DNA from: Sutterella sp. AM11-39
Lineage (GTDB): Bacteria; Pseudomonadota; Gammaproteobacteria; Burkholderiales; Burkholderiaceae_F
Length of the DNA stretch: 23,146 nt
Assembly: GCF_003472385.1 (NCBI RefSeq)
Contig: NZ_QRLV01000009.1
Coordinates: forward strand, 81,096-104,241
Direction of reading: 5' to 3'
The notes below the pieces were generated by a model. It saw only the letters and a list, made by a program, of their open reading frames with translations, was not told the origin of the DNA and did no database searches. Position numbers and translations under genes: made by a program. Below are positions 6,813 through 15,554 of this stretch, piece after piece. The stretch's first letter is position 1; each line of letters starts with the position of its first letter.

Positions 6813-7607
6813 TTATTCTTCCACCAGTACAGGGCTCACGCCGACGCTGTGGAAGCCTGCATCGACATAGGCCACATTGCCCGTAATGCCGCTTGCCAGA
6901 TCCGAGAGAAGGAAGGCGGCAGTATTGCCGACTTCATCAATCGTGACCGTACGGCGCAACGGAGCGGAGTGTTCCATGTAGGTCAGGATTTTCGAGAAGT
7001 TCTGAATGCCGGAGGCGGCCAGCGTTTTGATCGGACCGGAGCTAATGGCATTGGCACGAATACCCTTGGGGCCGAGGCTTCCTGCCAGATATCGGGTGGA
7101 GGCTTCCAGAGCAGCCTTGCAAACGCCCATCGTGTTGTAGTTGGGAACGGTGCGTTCACTGCCGATGTAGGTGAGAGCCAGGATCGAAGCGGCACGACCT
7201 TCCATCAGGGGCAATGCTGCCTTGGCCAACACCGGGTAAGACAGCGCGGAGATTTCCATGGCTGTGCGGAAGGATTCGCGGCCGACGCCATCAAGGTAGT
7301 CGCCTGCAATGCATTCACGCGGAGCAAACCCGATGGAATGCACAAAGCCGTCCAGACCGCCCCAACGTTCCTTCAGTTCACCCATCACATTGGCGATCTG
7401 ATCATCTTTGGTGACATCCATTTCAAGGCAGATGTCGCTGCCGAATTCTTTGGCAAATTCAACGATACGGTCGTGGAAGCGTTCGCCAACGTAGGTAAAG
7501 GCGAGCTCGGCTCCTTCGCGGTGGCAGGCTCGGGCAATGCCGTAAGCGATCGAACGGTTCGACAACACGCCCGTGATCAAAAGTTTCTTGCCTTGCAGAA
7601 ATCCCAT
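6813..7607 (-). CDS. fabI: Enoyl-[acyl-carrier-protein] reductase FabI
   Basis: Last step of each fatty-acid elongation cycle: NAD(P)H-dependent reduction of trans-2-enoyl-ACP in the cytoplasm. The 264-residue SDR-like protein shows the cofactor motif GVLSNRSIAYG (13-23), the conserved SIGFAP (91-96), and the catalytic set Y147, Y157 and K164 with the spacing Y-x6-K typical of FabI. It is the family inhibited by triclosan, and G93 matches the residue whose change gives resistance in E. coli. GAGG lies 8 nt before the ATG. It sits 29 nt after mltD, so the two are probably co-transcribed. Confidence 0.96.
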   Translation of the reverse strand: MGFLQGKKLLITGVLSNRSIAYGIARACHREGAELAFTYVGERFHDRIVEFAKEFGSDICLEMDVTKDDQIANVMGELKERWGGLDGFVHSIGFAPRECIAGDYLDGVGRESFRTAMEISALSYPVLAKAALPLMEGRAASILALTYIGSERTVPNYNTMGVCKAALEASTRYLAGSLGPKGIRANAISSGPIKTLAASGIQNFSKILTYMEHSAPLRRTVTIDEVGNTAAFLLSDLASGITGNVAYVDAGFHSVGVSPVLVEE

Positions 7608-7636
7608 GATTTATTCCTCGGTAAGGATTTTTGTTT

Positions 7637-9136
7637 TTAGCGAATCTTCAACCGTTGTCCGATTGAGATTCGAGTTGTTCTCAAATTGTTGATGATACGG
7701 ATTTTAGAGACACTGGTACTGTACTTTTTTGCAATTGAAAAAAGTGTCTCTCCGCGTCTGACAACGTGTACGTTCTTCCCTGGTGGCGGCTGCGTATTTG
7801 CACGCGGCGGAATTACGAGCACGAGGCGCTGCCCGATGCGCAGTCGGGAGCTGCGCAAATTGTTCGTGCGACGAATCGAGCGCTGTGTGATGCCGTATTT
7901 CTTGGCGATGGTGTAGATGGAGTCGCCCCGGCGCACGCGGTAGACCACGCGGCGCACTTCCGGAGCCGAAAGTTTGAGTCCGGCGTTGAGTTCTTCCTGC
8001 GCGATTGCCGGCGCAAGTTGTCCGTTGGCGTCAACAAGCAAAGCAGAACCAGCGAGCACTTTGCGGCCTTTCGGGATGCGGTTGACGCGCCGAAGCTCTT
8101 CTTCGGTCATACCAGATTTCAACGCAACGTCTGCAAGTGTTTCGCCTTCTTTAAGGTGATAGAGCACCCAGCTTGACAGTGGCTTTCCTGTGTTGACCCA
8201 ACTCGCGAGGTTGTCCATGAAGACTTCCAGATTTTCCATCGGAAGCAACATGACTGAGTTGTGGCTTGCAACGATCACGGGCAGATTGAAACCGGGATTG
8301 AGCATCCGAAATTCGTTGGGATCCATTTCGGCAAGCTCTGCGGCCGTCTTCATGTCAATGTCGCGACTCTTTGTGACACGAACAAAATAAGGTGCGTTTT
8401 CAATTTCAGGCAGATTGATGCCGTACTTTTCAGGATCAGCAACGATTTGACGGATTGCTTCCAGTCTTGGTACGTAGTAGGCCGTTTCACGGGGCATCCG
8501 CAGGTGCGCGTAGTCCGCTTTGCGTCCACGAGCTTTTGCTCTGCGAATGGCACGCGAAACACTGCCTTCGCCCCAGTTGTAGGCGGCAAGCGCCAGGTGC
8601 CAGTCTCCAAACTGTTGATAAAGCTTTTCGAGGTAGTCCAAAGCTGCACGCGTACTCTGCAGTACGTCTCTGCGCTCGTCCTTCCAGAAATTCTGTTGAA
8701 GCGAATAGATGTTGCCGGTCTGAGGCATGAACTGCCAGAGGCCGGAAGCTTTGGCGTGAGAGAGAGCTTCGGGTTGGAAAGCACTTTCTACGAATGGCAA
8801 GAGCGCAAGCTCGGTGGGTAATCCTCTTTGCTCAATCTCGTCGACGATGTGATAGAGATATTTGCCGGCACGCTCAAAAACACGCTCGATGTGACGCGGA
8901 TTACGACTGTAGCTTCTTAACGATGTTTTTACGCGGCTGTTCTTAAGTTCCGGCATAGCGTATCCGCGGCGGATACGATCCCAGATGTCAACGGGAGGAG
9001 ATACTTCAGCTTCCGTAGCGGGTAAATCATCGGCTTGCCGCGCTTCCGTAGCCGCAGGTGTTTCTGCGCACGCCACGGAGCCGGCAAAGCAAATGCCGGT
9101 TACGAAGCAAATCAAAAAATTGCGCAAAGACACCAT
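7637..9136 (-). CDS. mltD: Membrane-bound lytic murein transglycosylase D with three LysM repeats
   Basis: A periplasmic enzyme that cleaves peptidoglycan glycan strands to 1,6-anhydromuropeptides. The start chosen gives 499 residues beginning with a signal peptide (MVSLRNFLICFVTGICFAGS); the longer in-frame start at 9232 would put 32 residues ahead of it. The lytic transglycosylase domain spans about 85-235, with catalytic E117 in FVESAF, GLWQFMP (132-138) and LAAYNWGEG (183-191). LysM-type sugar-binding repeats lie near 323-370 (divergent), 397-441 and 456-498. Near the signal end SVACAE could be a weak lipobox (C23) or a signal peptidase I site, so lipid anchoring is uncertain. fabI follows after 29 nt. 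Confidence 0.9.
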   Translation of the reverse strand: MVSLRNFLICFVTGICFAGSVACAETPAATEARQADDLPATEAEVSPPVDIWDRIRRGYAMPELKNSRVKTSLRSYSRNPRHIERVFERAGKYLYHIVDEIEQRGLPTELALLPFVESAFQPEALSHAKASGLWQFMPQTGNIYSLQQNFWKDERRDVLQSTRAALDYLEKLYQQFGDWHLALAAYNWGEGSVSRAIRRAKARGRKADYAHLRMPRETAYYVPRLEAIRQIVADPEKYGINLPEIENAPYFVRVTKSRDIDMKTAAELAEMDPNEFRMLNPGFNLPVIVASHNSVMLLPMENLEVFMDNLASWVNTGKPLSSWVLYHLKEGETLADVALKSGMTEEELRRVNRIPKGRKVLAGSALLVDANGQLAPAIAQEELNAGLKLSAPEVRRVVYRVRRGDSIYTIAKKYGITQRSIRRTNNLRSSRLRIGQRLVLVIPPRANTQPPPGKNVHVVRRGETLFSIAKKYSTSVSKIRIINNLRTTRISIGQRLKIR

Positions 9137-9188
9137 GAATGCGAGAGAAAAAAGAAAGGTGAGACGGGAAGCGACTCGAAAAGGCAAA

Positions 9189-9194
9189 ATTGTA
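9189..9194 (-). promoter_or_regulatory. Candidate -10 of the mltD-fabI promoter
   Basis: TACAAT (5 of 6) on the minus strand, about 53 nt upstream of the chosen mltD ATG. The -35 region (around CAGAAA) is weak. It supports the internal ATG at 9136, because the longer start at 9232 would lie upstream of this promoter. Confidence 0.35.
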
Positions 9195-9217
9195 GCTTGA
9201 AAAGCGTACATTTCTGT

Positions 9218-9246
9218 TTGTGTGCTATGCATGGCACGGGCATAAT
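9218..9246 (+). promoter_or_regulatory. Candidate ettA promoter
   Basis: TTGTGT (9218-9223), a 17-nt spacer and CATAAT (9241-9246; 5 of 6). Transcription would start near 9253, leaving a leader of about 35 nt with AGGAC just before the ettA ATG. It lies back to back with the mltD promoter. Confidence 0.45.
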
Positions 9247-9287
9247 TCTACGTTCTATTTTCCATTTTCAATCAAAGATCAGGACAA

Positions 9288-10952
9288 ATGGCTCAATATG
9301 TCATGACCATGAATCGCGTGGCCAAGGTGGTTCCCCCCAAGCGATTCATCCTCAAAGATATTTCTTTGTCGTTTTTCCCAGGGGCCAAGATCGGCGTTCT
9401 GGGGCTCAATGGTGCCGGTAAATCGACGCTGTTGAAGATTATGGCCGGTGTCGATAAAGACATCGATGGCGAAATTACGTGGCAGAACGATCTCAAGATT
9501 GGTTATTTGCCGCAGGAACCGCAGCTTGATCCTGAAGCAACGGTTCGTCAGGCTGTGGAAGAAGGCATGGGCGAAGTGATGCAGGCTCAGGCCAAGCTTG
9601 ATGCTGTGTACGCGGCTTATGCCGAACCGGATGCAGACTTTGATGCACTGGCAGCCGAGCAGGCTCGTCTGGAAGCCATCATTGCCGCCGCCGGTACGGA
9701 TGCTTCGACGCAGATGGAAATTGCAGCAGATGCTCTGCGCTTGCCGCCGTGGGAAGCCAAGATAGGACATTTGTCCGGCGGTGAAAAACGCCGTGTGGCT
9801 CTGTGCCGTCTGTTGTTATCTCGTCCGGATATGCTGTTGTTGGATGAACCGACCAACCATCTGGACGCTGAAAGCGTTGAATGGTTGGAGCAGTTCCTGC
9901 ATCGTTTTCCGGGAACGGTTGTTGCCGTTACCCACGATCGTTACTTCTTGGATAACGCAGCCGAATGGATCCTTGAACTTGACCGCGGTGAAGGCATTCC
10001 CTGGAAGGGTAACTATTCTTCTTGGCTTGACCAGAAGGAAAAACGTCTGGAACAGGAAAAGCGTCAGCAGGAATCTCGCGCCAAGGCCATCAAACATGAA
10101 TTGGAATGGGTGCGCCAGAATCCCAAGGGACGTCAGGCAAAGGCTAAAGCTCGCTTGAATCGTTTCGAAGAGCTTTCGAGCTTTGAGTATCAGAGTCGTA
10201 ACGAAACCAATGAAATCTTTATCCCGGTGGCCGATCGTCTCGGTAATAAGGTCATTGAGTTTCACAATGTCAGCAAGGGCTTTGGCGACCGTCTGTTGAT
10301 TGACGACTTGTCGTTCACGATTCCGCCCGGAGCTATCGTGGGCGTTATCGGTCCCAACGGTGCCGGTAAGTCAACGCTCTTTAAGATGATTACGGGGAAG
10401 GAACAGCCGGATTCAGGTTCGATTGTTCTGGGTGACACGGTCAAGATCGCTGCCGTGGATCAGACTCGTGAGGGATTACCCAACGATAAGACTGTGTTTG
10501 GGGCGATTTCGGGCGGTCTCGACATTTTGCAGGTCGGCAAGTTTGAGATGAGCTCGCGTGCCTATCTCGGTCGCTTTAATTTCAAGGGCGGCGATCAGCA
10601 GAAGACTGTGGGCGTTCTTTCGGGCGGTGAGCGCGGTCGCTTGCACCTGGCAGCAACTCTGCTCAAGGGCGGCAACGTTCTGTTGCTTGACGAACCCTCG
10701 AACGACTTGGACGTTGAGACCCTGCGAGCTTTGGAAGAAGCGTTGTTGGAATTTGCTGGTTGCGCGTTGGTGACCTCGCACGACCGTTGGTTCCTTGACA
10801 GAATTGCCACGCATATCCTGGCGTTTGAAGGCGACAGTAAGGTTGTGTTCTTTGACGGCAACTACAACGAATACGAAGCCGACAAGAGAAAGCGCTTAGG
10901 TGAAGAAGCAGCGCGTCCTCACCGTATTCGCTTCAAGCCTCTCAAGCACTAA
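9288..10952 (+). CDS. ettA: Energy-dependent translational throttle protein EttA (ABC-F)
   Basis: A soluble ABC-F ATPase that binds the ribosomal E site and, according to work on E. coli EttA, gates early elongation in response to the ATP/ADP ratio. The 554 residues hold two ABC domains: Walker A GLNGAGKST (39-47) with LSGGE (162-166) and LLLDEPTNHLD, then GPNGAGKST (355-363) with LSGGERGRLHLA and LLLDEPSNDLD. Between them lies the basic, charged helical linker that contacts tRNA (KRLEQEKRQQESRAKAIKHE and following). There are no membrane spans, which excludes a transporter. The C-terminus (FFDGNYNEYE...RIRFKPLKH) matches EttA closely. AGGAC lies just before the ATG. Confidence 0.95.
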   Translation: MAQYVMTMNRVAKVVPPKRFILKDISLSFFPGAKIGVLGLNGAGKSTLLKIMAGVDKDIDGEITWQNDLKIGYLPQEPQLDPEATVRQAVEEGMGEVMQAQAKLDAVYAAYAEPDADFDALAAEQARLEAIIAAAGTDASTQMEIAADALRLPPWEAKIGHLSGGEKRRVALCRLLLSRPDMLLLDEPTNHLDAESVEWLEQFLHRFPGTVVAVTHDRYFLDNAAEWILELDRGEGIPWKGNYSSWLDQKEKRLEQEKRQQESRAKAIKHELEWVRQNPKGRQAKAKARLNRFEELSSFEYQSRNETNEIFIPVADRLGNKVIEFHNVSKGFGDRLLIDDLSFTIPPGAIVGVIGPNGAGKSTLFKMITGKEQPDSGSIVLGDTVKIAAVDQTREGLPNDKTVFGAISGGLDILQVGKFEMSSRAYLGRFNFKGGDQQKTVGVLSGGERGRLHLAATLLKGGNVLLLDEPSNDLDVETLRALEEALLEFAGCALVTSHDRWFLDRIATHILAFEGDSKVVFFDGNYNEYEADKRKRLGEEAARPHRIRFKPLKH

Positions 10953-10967
10953 GTCATGTTCTGTCCT

Positions 10968-10997
10968 CCGGCGCATTTCCATACGGGAATGCGCCGG
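10968..10997 (+). terminator. 13-bp GC-rich hairpin between ettA and dnaE
   Basis: CCGGCGCATTTCC and GGGAATGCGCCGG pair almost perfectly around the loop ATAC (one G-T pair). It begins 15 nt after the ettA stop and ends 20 nt before the dnaE start. The following sequence CTTGTCCTC has no real T-tract, so it may end ettA only partly, or stabilise the ettA mRNA end. Confidence 0.6.
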
Positions 10998-11017
10998 CTT
11001 GTCCTCATGCATAAGCT

Positions 11018-14000
11018 ATGTCCGCCAACTTCGTTCATCTGCGTTTTCACTCCGAATATTCCATCCAAGACGGTATCGTGCGTCTCGACCCCATCCTTGA
11101 AAAAGTGATGCAGCAGGGAGGCGTTGCTTTAGGTATTACCGACTCGATGAACTTGTTCGGAGCCCTGCGTTTCTATTCGCATGCAATAGCTGACGGCATT
11201 AAACCGATCGTCGGGTGTGATCTGTGGATCTCGAATGCGGTGCACGGCAAACGGGACAATCCGTATCGCCTGACAGTCTATTGCCAAAATCACGAAGGTT
11301 ATTTGTCGCTCTGTGAGCTTCTTTCCCGAGGCTGGATGGAAAACCAGTACTTGGGACGCGGGGAAGTCAGACTGGAGTGGTTGACTCCTGAAAATTGCAA
11401 GGGACTCATCTGTCTTTCCGGAGGTCCTCAAGGGGTGATTGAGCAGCATTTGCTCGAGGATAATAAGGTTGAAGCTAAAGCGGCTCTTGAACAGCTGCAC
11501 GCAGCTTTCCCGGGGCGGTTCTATTTAGAAGTGCAACGAGCAGGCCGAAAAAACGATGAAGCGGTAGTGGCGCATATTGCCGAGTTGGCTGTCGAGACGG
11601 GATTGCCTGTCGTGGCAACACACCCGGTGCAGTTCCTGCATCGAGAAGATTTCAATGCTCATGAAGTGCGCTGTTGCATTGCCGGTGGATACGTGTTGGC
11701 GGATCCCCATCGTCCGAAGCTTTATACGGAAGAGCAGTATCTGAAGACCGAAGAGGAGATGAGGGCGCTCTTTGCCGATATTCCTCAGGCAATCGACAAC
11801 ACGGTGGTGATTGCCCAACGCTGCAACTTGGACGGGGTTTTGCAAAAACCCCAGCTACCGCTATTCCCGACCCCGGAAGGCGTGTCGCTCGACGAATATA
11901 TGGTGCAGCTCTCGCATGAGGGCTTGGAGCGCCGTCTTGAGTTTTTATATCCGGACAAGGCGGAGCGAGATGCTCGCCGCCCGGAATACATCGAACGCTT
12001 GGACTACGAGCTCAAGACAATCTCGTCCATGAAGTTTCCCGGCTACTTCCTCATCGTGCAGGACTTTATCAATTGGTCCAAACGAAACGGTGTAGCAGTG
12101 GGGCCAGGCCGCGGGTCCGGTGCAGGTTCTCTTGTGGCCTATGCGTTGGGCATTACGGATTTGGATCCGTTGCACTATGGATTGCTGTTCGAACGCTTCC
12201 TGAATCCAGAACGCGTTTCGATGCCTGACTTTGACGTTGACTTCTGTCAGCACAACCGTGATCGCACCATTGAGTACGTGAAGCGTACCTATGGTGTGGA
12301 TGCAGTGAGCCAGATCGTCACATTCGGTGCCATGGGCGCAAAGGCCGTGGTTCGAGACGTTGGCCGTGTGCTCAATATGAACTACAAAAAGGTTGACGAA
12401 CTGGCCAAATTGATCCCTCAAAAGCCGGGGCTTGATGTGACGCTCGCAAAAGCAGCCGAGATGGAACCTGTGTTTAAGGAAATGGCCGAGAGGGAGGATT
12501 ATGTCGAGTTGATGAGCTACGCTCAAAAACTCGAGGGCTTGACTCGCAACCTGGGTATGCACGCGGGCGGCGTTCTGATTGCGCCGAGCAAGCTGACGGA
12601 TTTCTGCCCGCTCTATAACGCAGACGGCAAGCCCGAAAATACGGTCAGTCAGTTCGATAAAAAAGACATTGAAAACGTAGGCCTTGTGAAGTTCGACTTC
12701 CTGGGGCTGACCACACTCACAATTCTGACGAAGGCCGCGGAGTACATTGATCGACTAAATCCCGGCACCAAGTTTGATCTGTCGCGTATTCCGACAGACG
12801 ACAAGAAAACGCTGGAACTGTTTCAACAGGGGAATACTGGAGCAGTGTTCCAGTTTGAATCGGACGGTATGCGCGAACAGTTGCGGCAAGCAAAGCCTGA
12901 CTGTTTGGAAGATCTTGTCGCCCTGAATGCACTTTATCGTCCCGGTCCGATGGATCAGATTCCTCACTTTATTGACCGTAAGTTCGGGCGAGAAAAGGTG
13001 GAGTATCTCGATCCCCGTATGGAGCCGATTCTTCGTGAAACCTACGGCATCATGGTTTATCAGGAACAGGTGATGCTGGTCGCACGAGCCATCGGGGGCT
13101 ATTCGCTGGGCGGCGCTGACCTTTTGCGTCGTGCAATGGGTAAGAAGAATGTCGAAGAAATGAAGCGGCAGCGTGCCGTCTTCATTCAAGGTGCGGCCGA
13201 ACGAGGCGTCACTGCAGAAACGGCAACCGAAATTTTCGACTTGATGGAGAAATTTGCGGGTTACGGCTTCAACAAGTCGCATGCGGCTGCATACTCATAC
13301 GTCGCTTGGCAGACGGCTTACCTAAAGGTACATCACACTGCCTGCTTTATTGCAGGCAACATGTGTCTGGTGATGAACCAAGGGGAAAAGATGCGAGAAC
13401 TGGTGGAAGACGCTCGCGAAATGGGTGTGACGGTTTTGCAACCAGACATCAACATCAGCGAGTGGTTTTTTACCGTACCTGACGAAAAGACGGTTCGTTT
13501 TGGTCTTGGTGCCATTAAGGGGGTCGGACAGAATATTGTCGAAGATTTGCTTCACGAGCGACTGTTGAACGGTCCGTTCTTGGATATTTTCGACGTTGCT
13601 GCTCGTGTGCATTCCATGAACCGAAAGGTCCTGGAACAACTCATCAAGGCGGGAGCTTTCGACTCGTTGGATAAGGATCGAGGGAAGCTCTTCGGTAATG
13701 TCGAGAACGCCATTCAGGCTGGGCAGGCTGTGGCAGCATCAATTGGACAGGCGAGTCTCTTTGCTGATGAAAACGGTGAAGACGAACGTATCGTCAATTG
13801 GAAAAAGGCTGAGCGCTGGGATGACCGGACGCTCTATACGCTTGAGCGAGATGCCTTCGGCTTCTGCCTCACGGGCGATATGTTTGATTCCTACCGTGTT
13901 GAAGCCCGCAACTTTGCCATTCCGTTTAAGGATGTCAGAGATAGCCGCGAACAACAGACTATTGCCGGCATTGTGCAGAGTGTGCGCACCATTGCAGGTA

Positions 14001-14443
14001 AGCGAGGCACCTTTGCCGTTGTGGCGCTAAGCGATGGGCAAACCACAATGGATGTCCTCGTATTCGCAAAAGCATACGAAAATTACAAGAACATGCTCAA
14101 ACCGGATGAGATGCTCATTTTCACCGGCAAGGGGCGCAAGGATGAGCGTAGCGGAGGCATGTCTTTCGTTTGTGACAAAGTAATCACAATTGAAGAGATG
14201 CGAGTGCAAAAGGGTGCTACGCTCATGATTGAGATTGCTGAGGGGAAAAGCTTGAATGCTATTCGAGACCTACTTTATTCTGGACAGAACGGTGATAAAA
14301 GTGGTGTCCCCTGCGAAGTATCAATCAGTAGAAACGGCTTAAGAGCAGAAGTGTTCCTCAAGGACAACTATACTCCCACTGATCAGTTGCTGAATCAACT
14401 GAGAAATTCAGACAGTGTGGTCTCAGCAAGATATATGTATTAA
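11018..14443 (+). CDS. dnaE: DNA polymerase III alpha subunit
   Basis: The replicative polymerase catalytic subunit, 1141 residues, close to the usual length for DnaE1. The N-terminal PHP domain begins FVHLRFHSEYS with H7 and H11. The polymerase core has GPGRGSGAGSLVAYALGITD, the catalytic acid motif PDFDVDF (403-409, D404/D406/D408) and VKFDFLGL with D560. ALYRPGPMDQIP, MVYQEQVM and GYGFNKSHAAAYS follow. A C-terminal OB fold near 990-1060 (IAGIVQSVRTIAGKRGTFAVV) and a tail after about residue 1075 complete it. The full set of motifs and the length argue against the error-prone DnaE2. The start has only a weak Shine-Dalgarno site. Confidence 0.97.
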   Translation: MSANFVHLRFHSEYSIQDGIVRLDPILEKVMQQGGVALGITDSMNLFGALRFYSHAIADGIKPIVGCDLWISNAVHGKRDNPYRLTVYCQNHEGYLSLCELLSRGWMENQYLGRGEVRLEWLTPENCKGLICLSGGPQGVIEQHLLEDNKVEAKAALEQLHAAFPGRFYLEVQRAGRKNDEAVVAHIAELAVETGLPVVATHPVQFLHREDFNAHEVRCCIAGGYVLADPHRPKLYTEEQYLKTEEEMRALFADIPQAIDNTVVIAQRCNLDGVLQKPQLPLFPTPEGVSLDEYMVQLSHEGLERRLEFLYPDKAERDARRPEYIERLDYELKTISSMKFPGYFLIVQDFINWSKRNGVAVGPGRGSGAGSLVAYALGITDLDPLHYGLLFERFLNPERVSMPDFDVDFCQHNRDRTIEYVKRTYGVDAVSQIVTFGAMGAKAVVRDVGRVLNMNYKKVDELAKLIPQKPGLDVTLAKAAEMEPVFKEMAEREDYVELMSYAQKLEGLTRNLGMHAGGVLIAPSKLTDFCPLYNADGKPENTVSQFDKKDIENVGLVKFDFLGLTTLTILTKAAEYIDRLNPGTKFDLSRIPTDDKKTLELFQQGNTGAVFQFESDGMREQLRQAKPDCLEDLVALNALYRPGPMDQIPHFIDRKFGREKVEYLDPRMEPILRETYGIMVYQEQVMLVARAIGGYSLGGADLLRRAMGKKNVEEMKRQRAVFIQGAAERGVTAETATEIFDLMEKFAGYGFNKSHAAAYSYVAWQTAYLKVHHTACFIAGNMCLVMNQGEKMRELVEDAREMGVTVLQPDINISEWFFTVPDEKTVRFGLGAIKGVGQNIVEDLLHERLLNGPFLDIFDVAARVHSMNRKVLEQLIKAGAFDSLDKDRGKLFGNVENAIQAGQAVAASIGQASLFADENGEDERIVNWKKAERWDDRTLYTLERDAFGFCLTGDMFDSYRVEARNFAIPFKDVRDSREQQTIAGIVQSVRTIAGKRGTFAVVALSDGQTTMDVLVFAKAYENYKNMLKPDEMLIFTGKGRKDERSGGMSFVCDKVITIEEMRVQKGATLMIEIAEGKSLNAIRDLLYSGQNGDKSGVPCEVSISRNGLRAEVFLKDNYTPTDQLLNQLRNSDSVVSARYMY

Positions 14444-14445
14444 CA

Positions 14446-14467
14446 AGTTCAGATCTTATCGTGAACT
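14446..14467. terminator. Short inverted repeat between convergent dnaE and glycosyltransferase genes
   Basis: AGTTCA (14446-14451) and TGAACT (14462-14467) flank a 10-nt loop in the 25-nt gap between the two stop codons. The stem is only 6 bp and AT-rich, with no clear T-tract on either side, so terminator function is a weak inference from position. Confidence 0.25.
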
Positions 14468-14468
14468 A

Positions 14469-15515
14469 TTAGGCAGATGATCCGTTCGATAACAAAGACA
14501 ATAGCATCTCGACTTGCTTTTGTATGGAAAAATCATAGGCGAGATCATCTTTGCTGGTTCGTCGGGAAGGTTTTAGTTCTAACAAAATAGATCGTAATTG
14601 CTGGGGGTTATCGAGGTCAAAAGTTTGACAAGCCTCACTTGAAATAACTTCTGTACAGCCAATGTTTTGAGCTAGGATAACGGGAGTACCGCAGAGGACA
14701 CTTTCTACCCCGACAAGACCAAACGGCTCATAACACGAAGCCAGAATGGTGTAATCGGCAGCGTTATATGCCTTAGCCATATCTGTTTGATACCCAATGG
14801 CAATAGCTGATGAATTGAGAGAGCGTGGAGGTTTACCAGCGATGGCTAGCTCAATGTTTTCCATCCCCTCTATACATTTGAGGATAAGTGAAAGGCCCTT
14901 TCGTTCATGACCAGAGGCAGAAGGAAAGAGCAGGACGGTCTTGTCAAGACTGAGACCGAGATCGGCTCGAGCCTCAAGTCGCTGTTGATTGGGAAAGCAC
15001 GTAAACTTATCCTCAGAGACAGGTGGATAGGCGGTGACTATCTTTTTCCGATTGATACCGTATAGGGATTGAAGCTCCTGTCCAATGAAGTTTGATGCCG
15101 GCAAAATGAACTTAGCATGTTGGAAGGCTGCATCTTCAAAACTGCTGGTGATTGCATCATAAACAAGATGATGTTTACGATGTGATGCAAAACCACGGTG
15201 TGTACCACCACAAAATAAGATATCGCTTTCAGTATTACGGCAAAAGCCAATACAGGATTGGATACCACGATTCTTCAACTTGTTTTTTAACCAATGTGAA
15301 AAATACAAGTCCTCTAGTGCTCTAGGAATCATTTTTGTGGAACAGGAAATGATTTCGTAGTTTTGAACAGAGGCTATGGGTTTGTGATTTTTGGTAAAAA
15401 TTACAGGTGTATAACCTAGATTCGCCAGTGTGGTGACGATGCTGATTGCATGAGACTCCATGCCACCACCGCACGCAAGACGGTTGCAGACTATGCCGAT
15501 TTCATTTTGAATCAT
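14469..15515 (-). CDS. Glycosyltransferase family 4 (probable LPS core/surface glycan)
   Basis: A cytoplasmic retaining sugar transferase of GT-B fold, 348 residues. The N-terminal acceptor domain has GGGMESH (16-22), the GG-x-E-x-H pattern common in GT4. The donor domain starts near 190 (KTVLLFPSASGHERKGL, with R205 and K206 as likely phosphate contacts). It holds the EX7E motif E263...E271 in YEPFGLVGVES, followed by GTPVI. C11-type residues and AT-rich codon use resemble the rest of the cluster. It is the last of three glycosyltransferases, 39 nt after the GT2 gene. Donor and acceptor cannot be read from sequence; an LPS-core role rests on neighbours msbA and GT9. Confidence 0.82.
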   Translation of the reverse strand: MIQNEIGIVCNRLACGGGMESHAISIVTTLANLGYTPVIFTKNHKPIASVQNYEIISCSTKMIPRALEDLYFSHWLKNKLKNRGIQSCIGFCRNTESDILFCGGTHRGFASHRKHHLVYDAITSSFEDAAFQHAKFILPASNFIGQELQSLYGINRKKIVTAYPPVSEDKFTCFPNQQRLEARADLGLSLDKTVLLFPSASGHERKGLSLILKCIEGMENIELAIAGKPPRSLNSSAIAIGYQTDMAKAYNAADYTILASCYEPFGLVGVESVLCGTPVILAQNIGCTEVISSEACQTFDLDNPQQLRSILLELKPSRRTSKDDLAYDFSIQKQVEMLLSLLSNGSSA

Positions 15516-15554
15516 GACTAAATTCGCCTAGGGTGGATTGCTTCAAACAATGGA

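Noticed and set aside
6849..7640. A 263-residue open frame on the plus strand
   Set aside because: It mirrors fabI and has no recognisable domain; fabI shows all catalytic residues.
9137..9232. Longer mltD start at 9232
   Set aside because: It overlaps the divergent ettA promoter and hides the signal peptide behind 32 residues. A -10 lies between the two starts, favouring 9136.
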